NCBI RefSeq assembly: GCF_000759535.1
Contig: NZ_CP009455.1
Location: 806,001-870,000, forward strand
Direction: 5' to 3'
Length of the DNA: 64,000 bases
Source of the DNA: Pseudomonas cremoricolorata
GTDB lineage: Bacteria; Pseudomonadota; Gammaproteobacteria; Pseudomonadales; Pseudomonadaceae
In this document: piece after piece, positions 29,085 through 39,342 of the stretch
Position numbering within the stretch: position 1 is the stretch's first letter
Layout of the letters: each line of letters begins with the position of its first letter
Position numbers and translations under genes: made by a program
The notes under the pieces: generated by a model
Told to the model about the DNA's origin: nothing
What the model saw: the letters and a program-made list of their open reading frames with translations, nothing else
Database searches by the model: none

Positions 29085-29166
29085 GTCCGAGGGGCGCTGC
29101 AGCAGGTTCTCCTGTCAGGCTCGGATGGGGCGTTGTCCGCGCATGCGGACGCCAAGGCGCTGCCTG
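29085..29166 (+). promoter_or_regulatory. S-adenosylhomocysteine (SAH) riboswitch
   Basis: The conserved core is present in order. CCGAGGGGCGCTGCAGC at 29087-29103 is followed by CAGGCTCGG at 29116-29124, which pairs with CCGAG (P1), and AAGGCGCT at 29154-29161, which can pair with the AGCGC-type segment to form the pseudoknot. A variable stem (GTCCGC/GCGGAC) lies between. This matches the SAH-aptamer consensus known upstream of ahcY in pseudomonads. SAH binding is expected to raise ahcY expression. Confidence 0.92.
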
Positions 29167-29167
29167 A

Positions 29168-30652
<1,485 letters not shown>

Positions 30653-30660
30653 GTTGCGCG

Positions 30661-30780
30661 CTTGAAGCTGCAAGCGGCAAGCACGAGCGCCGCCTGCAGC
30701 TTCACCGCCGACACCTGAACGATGCACAGCCGGGTCGCACCACGCCGATCCGGCTTTCACTTGCAGCTTGAAGCTTGAAA
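30661..30780. repeat. CTTGCAGCTTG-type repeats between ahcY and metF
   Basis: TTGAAGCTGCAAGCGGCAAGC near the ahcY stop and TTGCAGCTTGAAGCTTGAAA at 30761-30780 are related degenerate units, partly in inverse orientation. They resemble those at 18726-18840. They could pair with each other across the gap. Confidence 0.6.
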
Positions 30781-30817
30781 CGTGTAGCTCCAGAGCCTGC
30801 TGCTGGGAGAAGCCCCG

Positions 30818-31663
30818 ATGTCCCAAGAACGCCGCTACAGCTTCGAGTTCTTTCCGACCAAGACCGAAGCCGGCCATGACAAGCTGATCAGCGTTGCCCG
30901 TCAGCTGGCCACCTACAACCCCGACTTCTTTTCCTGCACCTACGGCGCGGGCGGTTCGACCCGCGACCGCACGCTGAACACCGTGCTGCAGTTGGAAAAC
31001 GAAGTGAAGATTCCCGCCGCCCCGCACTTGTCGTGCGTTGGCGACACCAAAGCCGAACTGCGTGCGCTGATCGGCGAGTACAAGGACGCCGGCATCAAGC
31101 GCATCGTCGCCCTGCGCGGTGACCTGCCCTCGGGCATGGGCATGGCCTCCGGCGAGCTGCGCCATGCCAGCGACCTGGTGCAGTTCATCCGCGAGGAAAC
31201 CGGTGATCACTTCCACATCGAGGTGGCCGCCTACCCCGAGATGCACCCCCAGGCGCAGAACTTCGAGTCCGACCTGAAGAACTTCGCCACCAAGGTCAAG
31301 GCCGGTGCCGACAGCGCCATTACCCAGTACTTCTTCAACCCCGACAGCTATTTCTACTTCGTCGAACGGGTGCAGAAGCTGGGCGTGGACATCCCGCTGG
31401 TGCCGGGCATCATGCCGATCACCAACTACAGCAAGCTTGCGCGTTTCTCCGATGCCTGCGGGGCCGAGCTGCCACGTTGGGTGCGCAAGCAGCTGGAAGC
31501 CTACGGCGATGACGCCGCGAGCATTCAGGCTTTCGGTGAAGAAGTCATCACCCGCATGTGCGAGCAATTGCTTCAAGGCGGCGCACCAGGCCTGCACTTC
31601 TACACCCTGAACCAGGCCGAGCCGAGCCTGGCGATCTGGAACAACCTGCAACTGCCGCGCTGA
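30818..31663 (+). CDS. metF: 5,10-methylenetetrahydrofolate reductase
   Basis: A 281-residue flavoprotein reducing methylene-THF to 5-methyl-THF for homocysteine remethylation. Seen: YSFEFFPTKTEAGHDKL with the catalytic Glu, SCTYGAGGSTRDRTLNTV, HLSCVGDTKAELRAL, IVALRGDLPSGMG, VAAYPEMHPQA, and DSAITQYFFNPDSYFYFVERVQ. The start at ATG 30818 follows GGGAGAAG. With ahcY upstream and metK elsewhere in the window it completes three steps of the SAM cycle. Whether it is read from the riboswitch-controlled ahcY transcript is unknown; no terminator was seen between them. Confidence 0.97.
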   Translation: MSQERRYSFEFFPTKTEAGHDKLISVARQLATYNPDFFSCTYGAGGSTRDRTLNTVLQLENEVKIPAAPHLSCVGDTKAELRALIGEYKDAGIKRIVALRGDLPSGMGMASGELRHASDLVQFIREETGDHFHIEVAAYPEMHPQAQNFESDLKNFATKVKAGADSAITQYFFNPDSYFYFVERVQKLGVDIPLVPGIMPITNYSKLARFSDACGAELPRWVRKQLEAYGDDAASIQAFGEEVITRMCEQLLQGGAPGLHFYTLNQAEPSLAIWNNLQLPR

Positions 31664-31897
31664 TCGCGTGCCAGCGCGTGCTGCACTCGCCGAAGCCCTG
31701 CCAACAGCGGTTGCAGTGCAGTTGCCCGCGCTCAATGCGCAGCAGATTTGCCGCCGCAGGCTGCGCGCATCGCCCAGGGTCGCGCGCAGCACGCCTCGCA
31801 ATCACCGCGTGAGGCCTCTGTTGCGCCGATCACAACGCTGACGCGTGCCTGCAGGGCATGGCTAGTCAGCGGCAGATGACCCGCGTACTCTGCCGCC

Positions 31898-32683
31898 ATG
31901 TCCAAGATCCTCCCCCTGATCGGTATCGTGCTGCTGATCTGCCTGAGCCCGCTGGCACAGGCAGAACGTTTGCGCATCGTCAGCGATGACTGGGCGCCTT
32001 ACATCTATCAGGACAACGGCCAGCCTCAGGGCCTGCACTTCGAGGTGGCCAGCGAGGTGTTCAAGCGCTTGGGCGTGGAGGTCGACTGGGTGTTCATGCC
32101 CTGGAAGCGCTGCCTGGCAATGGTCGAGCAGGGTCAGGCCGATGGCATTCTCGGTTTGTTCAAGCTCCCGGAGCGCGAAGCCTTTGTTCTGTTCCCGCAC
32201 GAGCCGTTGTCGCAGGTCGACTTCATCCTGTTCCAGTCTCGCGCCCGGCCTCACTCGGTCCGTACGCTGGATGATCTCAACGGCCTGACCGTCGGCACCT
32301 CCCCCGGTTACAACTACAGCGCCGAATTCAACGAGGCCCAGGGCTTTCGCCGCGAGCCGGCACCTACCCATATCGCGAACTTCGGCAAACTGGCGCTGGG
32401 ACGTATCGATCTGTTGGTAACCGATCGCCATGTCGGTGAGTATCTGCTGCATAAATTGCACCTCGATGAGCAGATCGAAGCCTTGCCGCTGCTCATTGAC
32501 AGCAAGCCGCAATACCTGGGATTGACCCGCAAACCCGGGCGTGAGCAGTTGGCTCAGGCGTTTGCCGAGGTCTTGCAGCATTTCAAGCAGGAGCCGGCGT
32601 ACGAGGCGATCGTGCAGCGTTACGTCGGCACTCCGGATACTTTTCCACGCACCGTTGAGCACCACGAACGCAGCACACGCTGA
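31898..32683 (+). CDS. Periplasmic solute-binding protein (SBP_bac_3 type)
   Basis: A 261-residue protein with a signal peptide (MSKILPLIGIVLLICLSPLAQAERL). The mature part is a type 3 periplasmic binding fold: RLRIVSDDWAPYIYQDNGQPQGLHFEVASEVFKRLG, then GQADGILGLFKLPEREAFVLFP and LDDLNGLTVGTSPGYNYS. The typical Arg and Asp ligands for amino-acid groups are not obvious, so the ligand may not be a simple amino acid. No ABC permease or ATPase is nearby, as is common for orphan pseudomonad SBPs. It may act as a sensor input or detoxifying binder. Confidence 0.85.
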   Translation: MSKILPLIGIVLLICLSPLAQAERLRIVSDDWAPYIYQDNGQPQGLHFEVASEVFKRLGVEVDWVFMPWKRCLAMVEQGQADGILGLFKLPEREAFVLFPHEPLSQVDFILFQSRARPHSVRTLDDLNGLTVGTSPGYNYSAEFNEAQGFRREPAPTHIANFGKLALGRIDLLVTDRHVGEYLLHKLHLDEQIEALPLLIDSKPQYLGLTRKPGREQLAQAFAEVLQHFKQEPAYEAIVQRYVGTPDTFPRTVEHHERSTR

Positions 32684-32689
32684 ATGCTC

Positions 32690-32698
32690 TGTTATACT
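32690..32698 (+). promoter_or_regulatory. Candidate extended -10 promoter of rhlE
   Basis: TGTTATACT fits an extended -10 (TG, one base, TATACT). No -35 is apparent. It would give an unusually long leader of about 200 bases. Confidence 0.5.
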
Positions 32699-32904
32699 CG
32701 GGCCTTCCCGCCCGGCTCACGCCCGGACGCTCGGCCTCGTAACAGGCATCCCGACCGGCAGTTGCGCACCCCTGGTGCCCCCGCCGCTTCCTCGATGCGC
32801 AGTGCATGCCAAGCTGGACCGGACGCGATCGCATTCCCTCAGATGCCCGTCGCGCCAGGCAGATCACCCCATCGGGCCCAGCCCCCACGAGAACAGGATT
32901 GCCC

Positions 32905-34797
32905 ATGTCCTTTGCTTCCCTCGGTCTCTCCGAGGCACTTGTCCGCGCTATCGAGGCCGCGGGCTATACCCAGCCCACTCCCGTGCAACAGCGGGCCATT
33001 CCCGCCGTGTTGCAAGGCCGCGACCTGATGGTCGCCGCCCAGACGGGTACCGGCAAGACCGGCGGCTTCGCCCTGCCGATCCTCGAACGCCTGTTTCCCG
33101 CAGGTCACCCCGACAAATCCAAGCGCCACGGCCCCCGCCAGCCACGGGTTCTGGTGCTCACCCCGACCCGCGAACTGGCGGCCCAGGTACACGACAGCTT
33201 CAAGCTGTATGCCCGCGACCTGAGCCTGGTCAGTACCTGCATCTTCGGCGGCGTCGGCATGAACCCGCAGGTGCAGGCCATGGCCAAGGGTGTCGACGTG
33301 CTGGTGGCCTGCCCCGGACGTCTGCTCGACCTTGCCGGGCAAGGCAGCGTCGACCTGTCCCACGTGGAAATCCTCGTGCTCGATGAAGCCGACCGCATGC
33401 TCGACATGGGCTTCATCCACGACGTCAAGAAGGTCCTGGCCCGCCTGCCGGCCAAGCGCCAGAACCTGCTGTTCTCGGCCACCTTCTCGAAAGACATCAC
33501 CGACCTGGCCGACAAGCTGCTGCACAACCCCGAACGCATCGAGGTCACGCCGCCGAACACCACGGTCGAGCGTATCGAGCAGCGCGTCTTCCGCCTGCCA
33601 TCGGGTCACAAGCGCGCGCTGCTGGCGCACCTGATCACCCAGGGTGCCTGGGAACAGGTACTGGTCTTCACCCGTACCAAGCACGGCGCCAACCGCCTGG
33701 CCGAGTACCTCGAAAAGCACGGCCTGCCGGCTGCCGCGATCCACGGCAACAAGAGCCAGAACGCGCGCACCAAGGCGCTCGCCGACTTCAAGGCCAACAG
33801 CGTTCGCGTTCTGGTCGCCACCGACATCGCCGCCCGCGGCCTGGACATCGACCAACTGCCTCATGTGGTCAACTTCGAGTTGCCCAACGTCGAGGAAGAC
33901 TACGTGCACCGCATCGGTCGTACGGGCCGTGCCGGACGTTCGGGTGAGGCCATCTCGCTGGTCGCACCGGATGAAGAAAAACTGCTCAAGAGCATCGAGC
34001 GGGTCACCCGGCAAAAGATCGCCGACGGCGACACCATGGGCTTCGACGCCAGTCAGATCGAAGCGGAAAAGCCGGAAGTGCGCGAACGCCCCCAAGGCAA
34101 TGGTCGCGGCGCACGCAATGGCCAGGGCCGCGGCGATGGCGCCACCGCCAGCAATGGCGGACGCAAGGACAAGGGCAAGGATAAAGGCAAGGGTCGTCAG
34201 CAGACGGCGGAAAAGCCTGCCGAGAAGGCCAAGTCCGGCGAGCGTCAGGCGCAGCAGCCGCGCAAGCCGCGCGATGCCAAGCCCCCCCGCCCGCAGAAGT
34301 CGGCCCAGGCCAGTGTGCCCGCCGTCGATGGCAACCGTGATCCAGAAGTGTTCCTCGACGACGATGTGGATAACTTCGGCAACCGCGCCGACTACGTCAG
34401 CCCGTATCAGAATGGCAAGAACTCCGGTCGCCAGCGCCGTCCGGGCGGGTCCTCCGGCCAGGGCCAGCAACAAGGCAATGGCCAGCCGCGTAACCAGAAC
34501 GGCGGTCAACCCCGTTCAGGTGGTCAGCGTGGCGCTGGCGGTGCCAGCACCGGGGGCGACAAGCGCCGCAACAACAATGGCGGTGCGCGCCGTGATGGCG
34601 GCGCCGCTGGTCGTGGCCGGCGTGACGACACTGCTCGTCAGGAACCGGCCGTGCGTAATCCACGCGAGTCGCAGCATCAGCCTGTGATCATCCGCAAGGA
34701 ATCCAAGCTCGATCGCTACCCGACGCCCGAGCAGCTCGAAGATGCACCAAGCCGCCCACGCGGTGAGCGTCCAGCGCTGTTGACGCGCAAGGGCTAA
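32905..34797 (+). CDS. rhlE: DEAD-box RNA helicase RhlE with long disordered tail
   Basis: A 630-residue protein. ATG 32905 gives the family start [39 protein letters not shown] lies upstream. The helicase core (residues 1-380) has [46 protein letters not shown] and [11 protein letters not shown]. The last 250 residues are low complexity, rich in Gly, Asn, Gln, Arg and Lys (for example [14 protein letters not shown] and [13 protein letters not shown]). Such tails drive RNA binding and condensate formation in RhlE proteins. It likely remodels RNA in cold adaptation, ribosome assembly or RNA turnover. A perfect bidirectional terminator follows. Confidence 0.95.
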   Translation: MSFASLGLSEALVRAIEAAGYTQPTPVQQRAIPAVLQGRDLMVAAQTGTGKTGGFALPILERLFPAGHPDKSKRHGPRQPRVLVLTPTRELAAQVHDSFKLYARDLSLVSTCIFGGVGMNPQVQAMAKGVDVLVACPGRLLDLAGQGSVDLSHVEILVLDEADRMLDMGFIHDVKKVLARLPAKRQNLLFSATFSKDITDLADKLLHNPERIEVTPPNTTVERIEQRVFRLPSGHKRALLAHLITQGAWEQVLVFTRTKHGANRLAEYLEKHGLPAAAIHGNKSQNARTKALADFKANSVRVLVATDIAARGLDIDQLPHVVNFELPNVEEDYVHRIGRTGRAGRSGEAISLVAPDEEKLLKSIERVTRQKIADGDTMGFDASQIEAEKPEVRERPQGNGRGARNGQGRGDGATASNGGRKDKGKDKGKGRQQTAEKPAEKAKSGERQAQQPRKPRDAKPPRPQKSAQASVPAVDGNRDPEVFLDDDVDNFGNRADYVSPYQNGKNSGRQRRPGGSSGQGQQQGNGQPRNQNGGQPRSGGQRGAGGASTGGDKRRNNNGGARRDGGAAGRGRRDDTARQEPAVRNPRESQHQPVIIRKESKLDRYPTPEQLEDAPSRPRGERPALLTRKG

Positions 34798-34813
34798 GCA
34801 GCAAGGCTGCCAT

Positions 34814-34852
34814 AAAAAAATCCGATGCCAGCAACTGGCATCGGATTTTTTT
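34814..34852. terminator. Perfect bidirectional terminator between rhlE and yceI
   Basis: The 17-base perfect stem (seven A, TCCGATGCCA / TGGCATCGGA, seven T) has loop GCAAC. The A/T runs on both sides let it stop transcription from either strand. Confidence 0.95.
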
Positions 34853-34897
34853 TGTCCGCAATAGCGGGGTGCAACAGGGCACCCCGCGCTGCGCGCC

Positions 34898-35476
34898 TTA
34901 CTTCTGCTTCACGCCTTCGACACTGATATCCAGGTCGAGGGTCTGCGAAGTCGGACCTGGGCCTTTGATGCCGAAGTCGCTCAGGGTCAGCGTGGTGGTG
35001 GCATTGAAGCCGGCACGCTCGCCGCCCCATGGGTCTTTGCCTTCACCGTTGAACACGGCCTTGAAGGTAACCGGCTTGGTCACACCGTGCAGGGTCAGGT
35101 CGCCAGTGACGTCGGCGGTCTTGTCGCCGGTGGATTTGACGGCGGTGGAGACGAACTTGGCGTCCGGGTATTTCTTCACGTCGAGGAAGTCGGCGCTGGC
35201 GATGTGCTTGTCACGCTCGGCGTGGTTGGACCACAGGCTGGCGGTTTTCAGGTCGACGCTGATCTTGCTCGCCTCAGGCTTGGCGCTGTCCCACGAGAAG
35301 GTGCCGTCGAAGTCCTTGAAGGTGCCGTGGATGAAGCTGTAACCCAGGTGGCTGATCTTCCAGTCGACGAAGGCATGCTGGCCTTCCTTGTCGATCTTGT
35401 AGTCGGCGGCCATGGCCTGACCCGCAGCGAACAGGGCAGTACCGAGCGCCAGTGCGGCAAACGTCTTTTTCAACAT
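34898..35476 (-). CDS. yceI: YceI family periplasmic protein
   Basis: A 192-residue protein. ATG 35476 begins a clear signal peptide ([26 protein letters not shown]); GGAAGGA lies upstream. The mature domain is a YceI lipocalin-like barrel: [67 protein letters not shown]. The family binds isoprenoid-type lipids such as polyprenyl chains or quinones. It follows the cytochrome b561 gene on the same strand with a 35-base gap. This is a common pairing that suggests a shared role in quinone or redox handling. Confidence 0.95.
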   Translation of the reverse strand: MLKKTFAALALGTALFAAGQAMAADYKIDKEGQHAFVDWKISHLGYSFIHGTFKDFDGTFSWDSAKPEASKISVDLKTASLWSNHAERDKHIASADFLDVKKYPDAKFVSTAVKSTGDKTADVTGDLTLHGVTKPVTFKAVFNGEGKDPWGGERAGFNATTTLTLSDFGIKGPGPTSQTLDLDISVEGVKQK

Positions 35477-35511
35477 CCTTTGATTCCTTCCGTTGCATTT
35501 TAGGGAGTGAG

Positions 35512-36063
35512 TCACGCTTTGCGGCCCAGCATACGCAGCAGGGTCGCGTCACGGTCGATGAAATGGTGCTTGAGTGCTGCCAGGCCATGCAGGCCGGCGA
35601 AGATCACTAACCCCCAGGCCAGGTAGAAGTGGACCTCGCCAGCGATATCGGCCTGATCGGGCAGGTTGCTGACCAGCGCTGGCACTTGGAACAGCTCGAA
35701 CACGGGAATGCCGACGCCATCGGCGGTGGAGATCAGGTAACCGGCGATCATCACCGCGAACAACCCTACATAGAGGAGTCCGTGCCCCGCCTTGGCCGCC
35801 AGCCGGGTCAAGCGGCCGTGGTTGGCCAGAGCAGGAGGCGGCGGGCTGATCAGTCGCCACAGCACCCGCACGAACATCACCGCCAGCAACACCAACCCGA
35901 TGCTCTTGTGCAGATCAGGGCCAGCCTTGCGCCAGGGGTCGTAATAGTCGAGACCGACCATCCACAGGCCCAGGCCAAACAGGCTGAAAACCGTCAACGC
36001 CACACCCCAATGCAGCACGATGCTGATGGCTCCGTAACGCGATGATGAGTTGCGCAGTTGCAT
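35512..36063 (-). CDS. Cytochrome b561 (YodB/CybB type)
   Basis: A 183-residue four-helix membrane cytochrome. Seen: [24 protein letters not shown] with a haem-ligand His in helix 1, [46 protein letters not shown], and [26 protein letters not shown] supplying the further His ligands. It probably carries electrons between quinol and periplasmic partners. It is upstream of yceI in one likely operon. The promoter region carries two identical 12-base repeats. Confidence 0.93.
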   Translation of the reverse strand: MQLRNSSSRYGAISIVLHWGVALTVFSLFGLGLWMVGLDYYDPWRKAGPDLHKSIGLVLLAVMFVRVLWRLISPPPPALANHGRLTRLAAKAGHGLLYVGLFAVMIAGYLISTADGVGIPVFELFQVPALVSNLPDQADIAGEVHFYLAWGLVIFAGLHGLAALKHHFIDRDATLLRMLGRKA

Positions 36064-36110
36064 GGTGCTGAAATTCTCCGTGAGAGCTGTGCCAAGACTA
36101 CCGCCAAACG

Positions 36111-36160
36111 TATCGAATAAAAGCAGAAAAAACTGCTCTGAAATATCGAATAAAACGATA
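36111..36160. promoter_or_regulatory. Repeated operator-like sites upstream of cytochrome b561-yceI
   Basis: TATCGAATAAAA occurs at 36111-36122 and again, identically, at 36144-36155, spaced 33 bases (about three helical turns). The second is followed by CGATA, making TATCG...CGATA. A small GCAG-A6-CTGC inverted repeat lies between. The spacing suggests cooperative binding by a regulator. Confidence 0.6.
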
Positions 36161-36229
36161 GTAATTGTTCACGGACGTTATTAAGGAAACGTTAACCCTA
36201 GACGGATTTTTAGACGGCTGTCGAAAGAC

Positions 36230-36276
36230 GGGGGGGGGCTGGATGGCGGCGGCTGCTTTAAAGCCAAGAAGCAGCC
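36230..36276. repeat. G9 tract and small hairpin in the gap after the amine oxidase gene
   Basis: A run of nine G occurs near 36230. GGCTGCTT at 36251 and AAGCAGCC at 36269 then form a perfect 8-base stem. The hairpin may be a weak terminator for the amine oxidase gene on the minus strand. The G tract is non-coding. Confidence 0.45.
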
Positions 36277-36338
36277 CTGACTGCGATCGATCGGCCAGAT
36301 GCCGACAGATACGCAGCCAGAACCCTGGTAGGGCGGCC

Positions 36339-38207
36339 TCAGCGCGCCGGCTGGGCCTGCTCGGTGGTTGCAGGTTTCTTGGTCGCGGCCGGTTTCTTTG
36401 CCGGAGCCGGGTGATGCGCCGCAGGCTTGTGCGCCGCAGGAGCCGGGGTTTTCTTCGCTGCGTGCGGTGCAGGCTTGGCGGCGGGCGCCGGGGCAGGCTT
36501 GGCCGCCTCTACCGGCGCTGCCGGAGCGGCTTGCGGAGCGGGCGCAGCGGGTGCTGCCGGCACCACGGCTGGGGCAGGGGTAGCCGCAGGTTGCGCAGCA
36601 TCGGATTTATCTGCCCCGCCGCCAAACAGCCGCGAGAAGAAGCCAGGCTTGCTCGCCTCAGGCGCAGCGGCCTTGTCTGCCGGGACTGGGGTCACAGCCG
36701 GCGGGGTCTTGGCCTTGTCGTCCGTACCACCGCCAAACAGTCGCGAGAAGAAACCGCCCTGCTTCGCCGCTGCCGCGCCGGCCACCGCTGCAGTCGCCGC
36801 CGCTGGCCCGACCTTGATCGGTTCGAACGACTTGCCTGCTGCCAGATCCTGGACCTGGCTGGCGGCACGCTGACCACTGCGCAGCGCGCCTTCCAGGGTG
36901 CCTGGATACAGCGCGTCGGTATGCTCGCCAGCGAAGGTCACCCGCTGCAGCGGGCGCTCCCACAGCCGCCAGTATTTGCTGATCTGCCCTGGGCCATAGG
37001 CCAGGTAGGCGCCGCCCATGCCCGCGTCGGTGCCATAACGACGCACCTCGTAGCCTGTAAAGGCGCCACGTGCTTTGGGGTAGAACGCATGCAGACGGAT
37101 CAGCACCTGATCGACCATCTGCTTGTCGCCGAACGCCTGCAGCAGGCGTGCGTTGTCACCGGCAAGGTTGATCACCACATTGGCGCCGCCCTTGAGCGCA
37201 GGCTCGATCCACAACATGCCCAGGCCCGCGTTACTGAAGATTTCTCCGGACATCCGCGCCCGGCTTTCCCATACCGGCTGTTTGAACTTCAGCAGCACCT
37301 GGTCGCGCCAGCCGTAGTTGGTGCCCTTGATCGCCGCCAGGTGCTGGTTGTCCAGGCTCGGCGTCATCTGAATCTTCGCCAGCGCGCGCAGCGGCACGGC
37401 CATCACCAGGTAATCGGCGCTGTAGCCAACGCCGCCGACCTTCACCGTCACGCCATCCTTGTCCTGAATGATCGCGGTGACCGGCGAGTTGGTCTTGATC
37501 GCCTTAATCTGCTTGACGAAAGCCTGGGCCAGCACCGGGCTGCCACCAGGCAGGCGCGCGGCGCGCAGGTCGCGGTCGTCGACACCGCGATAAACGCGGC
37601 TTTGCTGGGCGAAGTAGAGCAGCGACAGGCGCGAGGGTTCGTCGTAGCGGCTGCGGATCTGCTGGTTGACCAACTGCCGTGCGGTGGTCGGCAATTGCAG
37701 ACGGTCGAGCCAATTGGCGACGTTGATCTGATCGAGGGCGAAGAGCGTGTTGTTGGCTGCCGGGTTGAGCGGATCGTCGATCGAGCGGGCCAGGTCGTCG
37801 ACGGTTTTCTCGTAGCGCTTGAGCGCTTCGGCAGTGGCCGGCTGCTTGGTCGCCAGGTCAGCGGCGCTGAAATAGTCGCCGTCGATCAGGTAGCCAGGGC
37901 TGCGCACGAACTCGGGGGCCGGCAAAGTACTGAGCTTGAACTGTTGCAGGTACTGGTTGAGCACCGGCTGGGCCTTGTCGTTGCCGATCCACTCACTGGT
38001 CGCCAGCCCCGAGCGCCCGCCTGGGCTGGCCTTGGCCTCCAGCAGGGTCACTTGCCAGCCCTTGTTCTGCAGCTCGTAGGCCGCGGTCAGCCCCGCCAGG
38101 CCGCCACCGACGACTAGCGCCGTCGGGGTCTTGCCTTGGGCCTGCGCTGCGGCGCCGGACAAGCCAATCATGATTACCGCGCACACGCGCACCCAAGCAG
38201 CAGCCAT
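36339..38207 (-). CDS. Secreted flavin amine oxidase with Ala/Pro/Lys-rich C-terminal tail
   Basis: A 622-residue protein. The signal peptide MAAAWVRVCAVIMIGLSGAAAQAQ is followed at once by the FAD-binding motif ALVVGGGLAGLTAAYELQNKG. The enzyme part (to about residue 480) has GGRSG, IKTNSPVTAIIQDKDGVTVKVG and the C-terminal FAD motif RVTFAGEHTDALYPGTLEGALRSG, typical of flavin monoamine oxidases. The remaining 140 residues are unusual: GFFSRLFGGG twice, then a low-complexity tail of Ala, Pro, Lys and His (PAAHHPAPAKKPAATKKPA) like the AlgP/histone H1 tails of pseudomonads. Substrate unknown. GGAG precedes the ATG. Confidence 0.88.
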   Translation of the reverse strand: MAAAWVRVCAVIMIGLSGAAAQAQGKTPTALVVGGGLAGLTAAYELQNKGWQVTLLEAKASPGGRSGLATSEWIGNDKAQPVLNQYLQQFKLSTLPAPEFVRSPGYLIDGDYFSAADLATKQPATAEALKRYEKTVDDLARSIDDPLNPAANNTLFALDQINVANWLDRLQLPTTARQLVNQQIRSRYDEPSRLSLLYFAQQSRVYRGVDDRDLRAARLPGGSPVLAQAFVKQIKAIKTNSPVTAIIQDKDGVTVKVGGVGYSADYLVMAVPLRALAKIQMTPSLDNQHLAAIKGTNYGWRDQVLLKFKQPVWESRARMSGEIFSNAGLGMLWIEPALKGGANVVINLAGDNARLLQAFGDKQMVDQVLIRLHAFYPKARGAFTGYEVRRYGTDAGMGGAYLAYGPGQISKYWRLWERPLQRVTFAGEHTDALYPGTLEGALRSGQRAASQVQDLAAGKSFEPIKVGPAAATAAVAGAAAAKQGGFFSRLFGGGTDDKAKTPPAVTPVPADKAAAPEASKPGFFSRLFGGGADKSDAAQPAATPAPAVVPAAPAAPAPQAAPAAPVEAAKPAPAPAAKPAPHAAKKTPAPAAHKPAAHHPAPAKKPAATKKPATTEQAQPAR

Positions 38208-38351
38208 CGAGGCAGACTCCAGATCAAAAGAAGCGTGAAGAACCCAGAGCGCGAACCGCCCCGGAAAAAAGAGCCGCTAAGAATACGTCAGCGCCGGCTG
38301 CCCTGCTAGCACCGTGGCATCGTCTGTTGGCGCGCTGATTGCCGCCGAGGC

Positions 38352-38822
38352 TCAGGCATCAGAGGTCTCGGACGCTTTCCAGTCACTTCGAGTGGCGGCG
38401 ATGAGCGCATCCCAGTCATCCGGAGGGTGGCCCCGACCGAGCATCCTCTCGAACACGGTGTAAGGATCGGATTTGCTGCCCGCTGACCTCAACGTGTTCT
38501 CGTCATTGACCCACGCATAGACGATCAGCCTGGATTTAGAATCGTAGCGAAAGAACAGCCTGAACCGTCTGCCGATCTTCGCTCGCCGCCAATGGCGATA
38601 GGCCGTTCCCAGGGTATTGCCCTGGCGAAAATCATCCCGGGCTGGGTCTTTTGGGACCACGTCGAGGATCAACTGGCTCAAGGCCCGGAAGAGTTTGACG
38701 TTGGCATTGCTTTCAAAACCTTGTGGATCGTTGTGTTCAGCCCTGGCAGCCGCTTCCTGTAGCTTGCGTAGCTGTACGATCACACCTTCATGGAACAACA
38801 GTGTCCAACCATGTCGCTGCAT
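38352..38822 (-). CDS. yhaV: Type II toxin YhaV (RelE-like ribonuclease)
   Basis: A 156-residue toxin. Seen: HGWTLLFHEGVIVQLRKL, LFRALSQLILDVVPKDPARDDFRQGNTLG, HWRRAKIGRRFRLFFRYDSKSRLIVYAWVNDENTLRSAGSKSDPY, which match the YhaV family, translation-inhibiting ribonucleases. The ATG shares one base with the antitoxin stop (TGATG), so the two are translationally coupled, with the antitoxin first. Both catalytic-region arginines and the C-terminal segment look intact, so the toxin is probably active and held in check by the upstream antitoxin. Confidence 0.92.
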   Translation of the reverse strand: MQRHGWTLLFHEGVIVQLRKLQEAAARAEHNDPQGFESNANVKLFRALSQLILDVVPKDPARDDFRQGNTLGTAYRHWRRAKIGRRFRLFFRYDSKSRLIVYAWVNDENTLRSAGSKSDPYTVFERMLGRGHPPDDWDALIAATRSDWKASETSDA

Positions 38823-39139
38823 CAGAGCGCGACCTCACCTTCGATCTCTTCGTCCAGGTCCACATCAAGACCAGCATTGGCGAGCATGCTCTGTGCCAGC
38901 CCCTGCGGCAGCGCGGTGATGTTTTGCCCACTGCGGATGTCGGCCTCCAGCAACCCAAGGAAGGCGCCGATGGCGGGGTCTTCATGCATGACTTCGACAC
39001 GGCTGACGACAACTTCACCACCGCGCACGTCAAATGCGACTTTGCCACCGGTATCAATGCCCAATAGCTGACGAACGGTCTTGGGTAGAGTGATCTGGCC
39101 TTTTGAGGTCAGGGTGGCAATTTCATGGATGGCAGGCAT
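38822..39139 (-). CDS. prlF: Antitoxin PrlF (AbrB/SpoVT fold)
   Basis: A 105-residue antitoxin. ATG 39139 (MPAIHEIATLTSKGQITLPKTVRQLLG) with AGGAGAA upstream is the family start. Residues 6-50 form the swapped-hairpin AbrB DNA-binding domain; the C-terminal half (DPAIGAFLGLLEADIRSG and an acidic end EEIEGEV) should bind YhaV. It neutralises the toxin and probably represses its own operon through the 18-base palindrome 31 bases upstream. Confidence 0.92.
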   Translation of the reverse strand: MPAIHEIATLTSKGQITLPKTVRQLLGIDTGGKVAFDVRGGEVVVSRVEVMHEDPAIGAFLGLLEADIRSGQNITALPQGLAQSMLANAGLDVDLDEEIEGEVAL

Positions 39140-39169
39140 GAGCGTTCTCCTAAAAGTGCTTGGCGGATG

Positions 39170-39187
39170 GTAAGGATTAATCCTTAC
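39170..39187. promoter_or_regulatory. Perfect 18-bp palindrome upstream of prlF-yhaV
   Basis: GTAAGGATTAATCCTTAC is perfectly self-complementary without a spacer. It lies 31 bases before the prlF ATG, where the promoter should be. It is a likely PrlF or PrlF-YhaV autorepression site. Confidence 0.8.
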
Positions 39188-39342
39188 ATGGTCAATCTCG
39201 ACTTCTGATGAACATGCGTGGGCAGAGTGCACACGGGATCAATTACCCATTGCTCGGGACGCGACCGTTTGGGTTGTTCGACACGGCCGCTTCTCTTAGG
39301 CTTACGCGCTCTTTTACCCGTACGCCGCCAGGAGAACCGCCC

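Noticed and set aside
36230..36238. G9 tract as a phase-variation switch
   Set aside because: It lies in non-coding DNA downstream of the amine oxidase gene and about 170 bases upstream of the divergent cytochrome gene start, not in a promoter spacer or reading frame.
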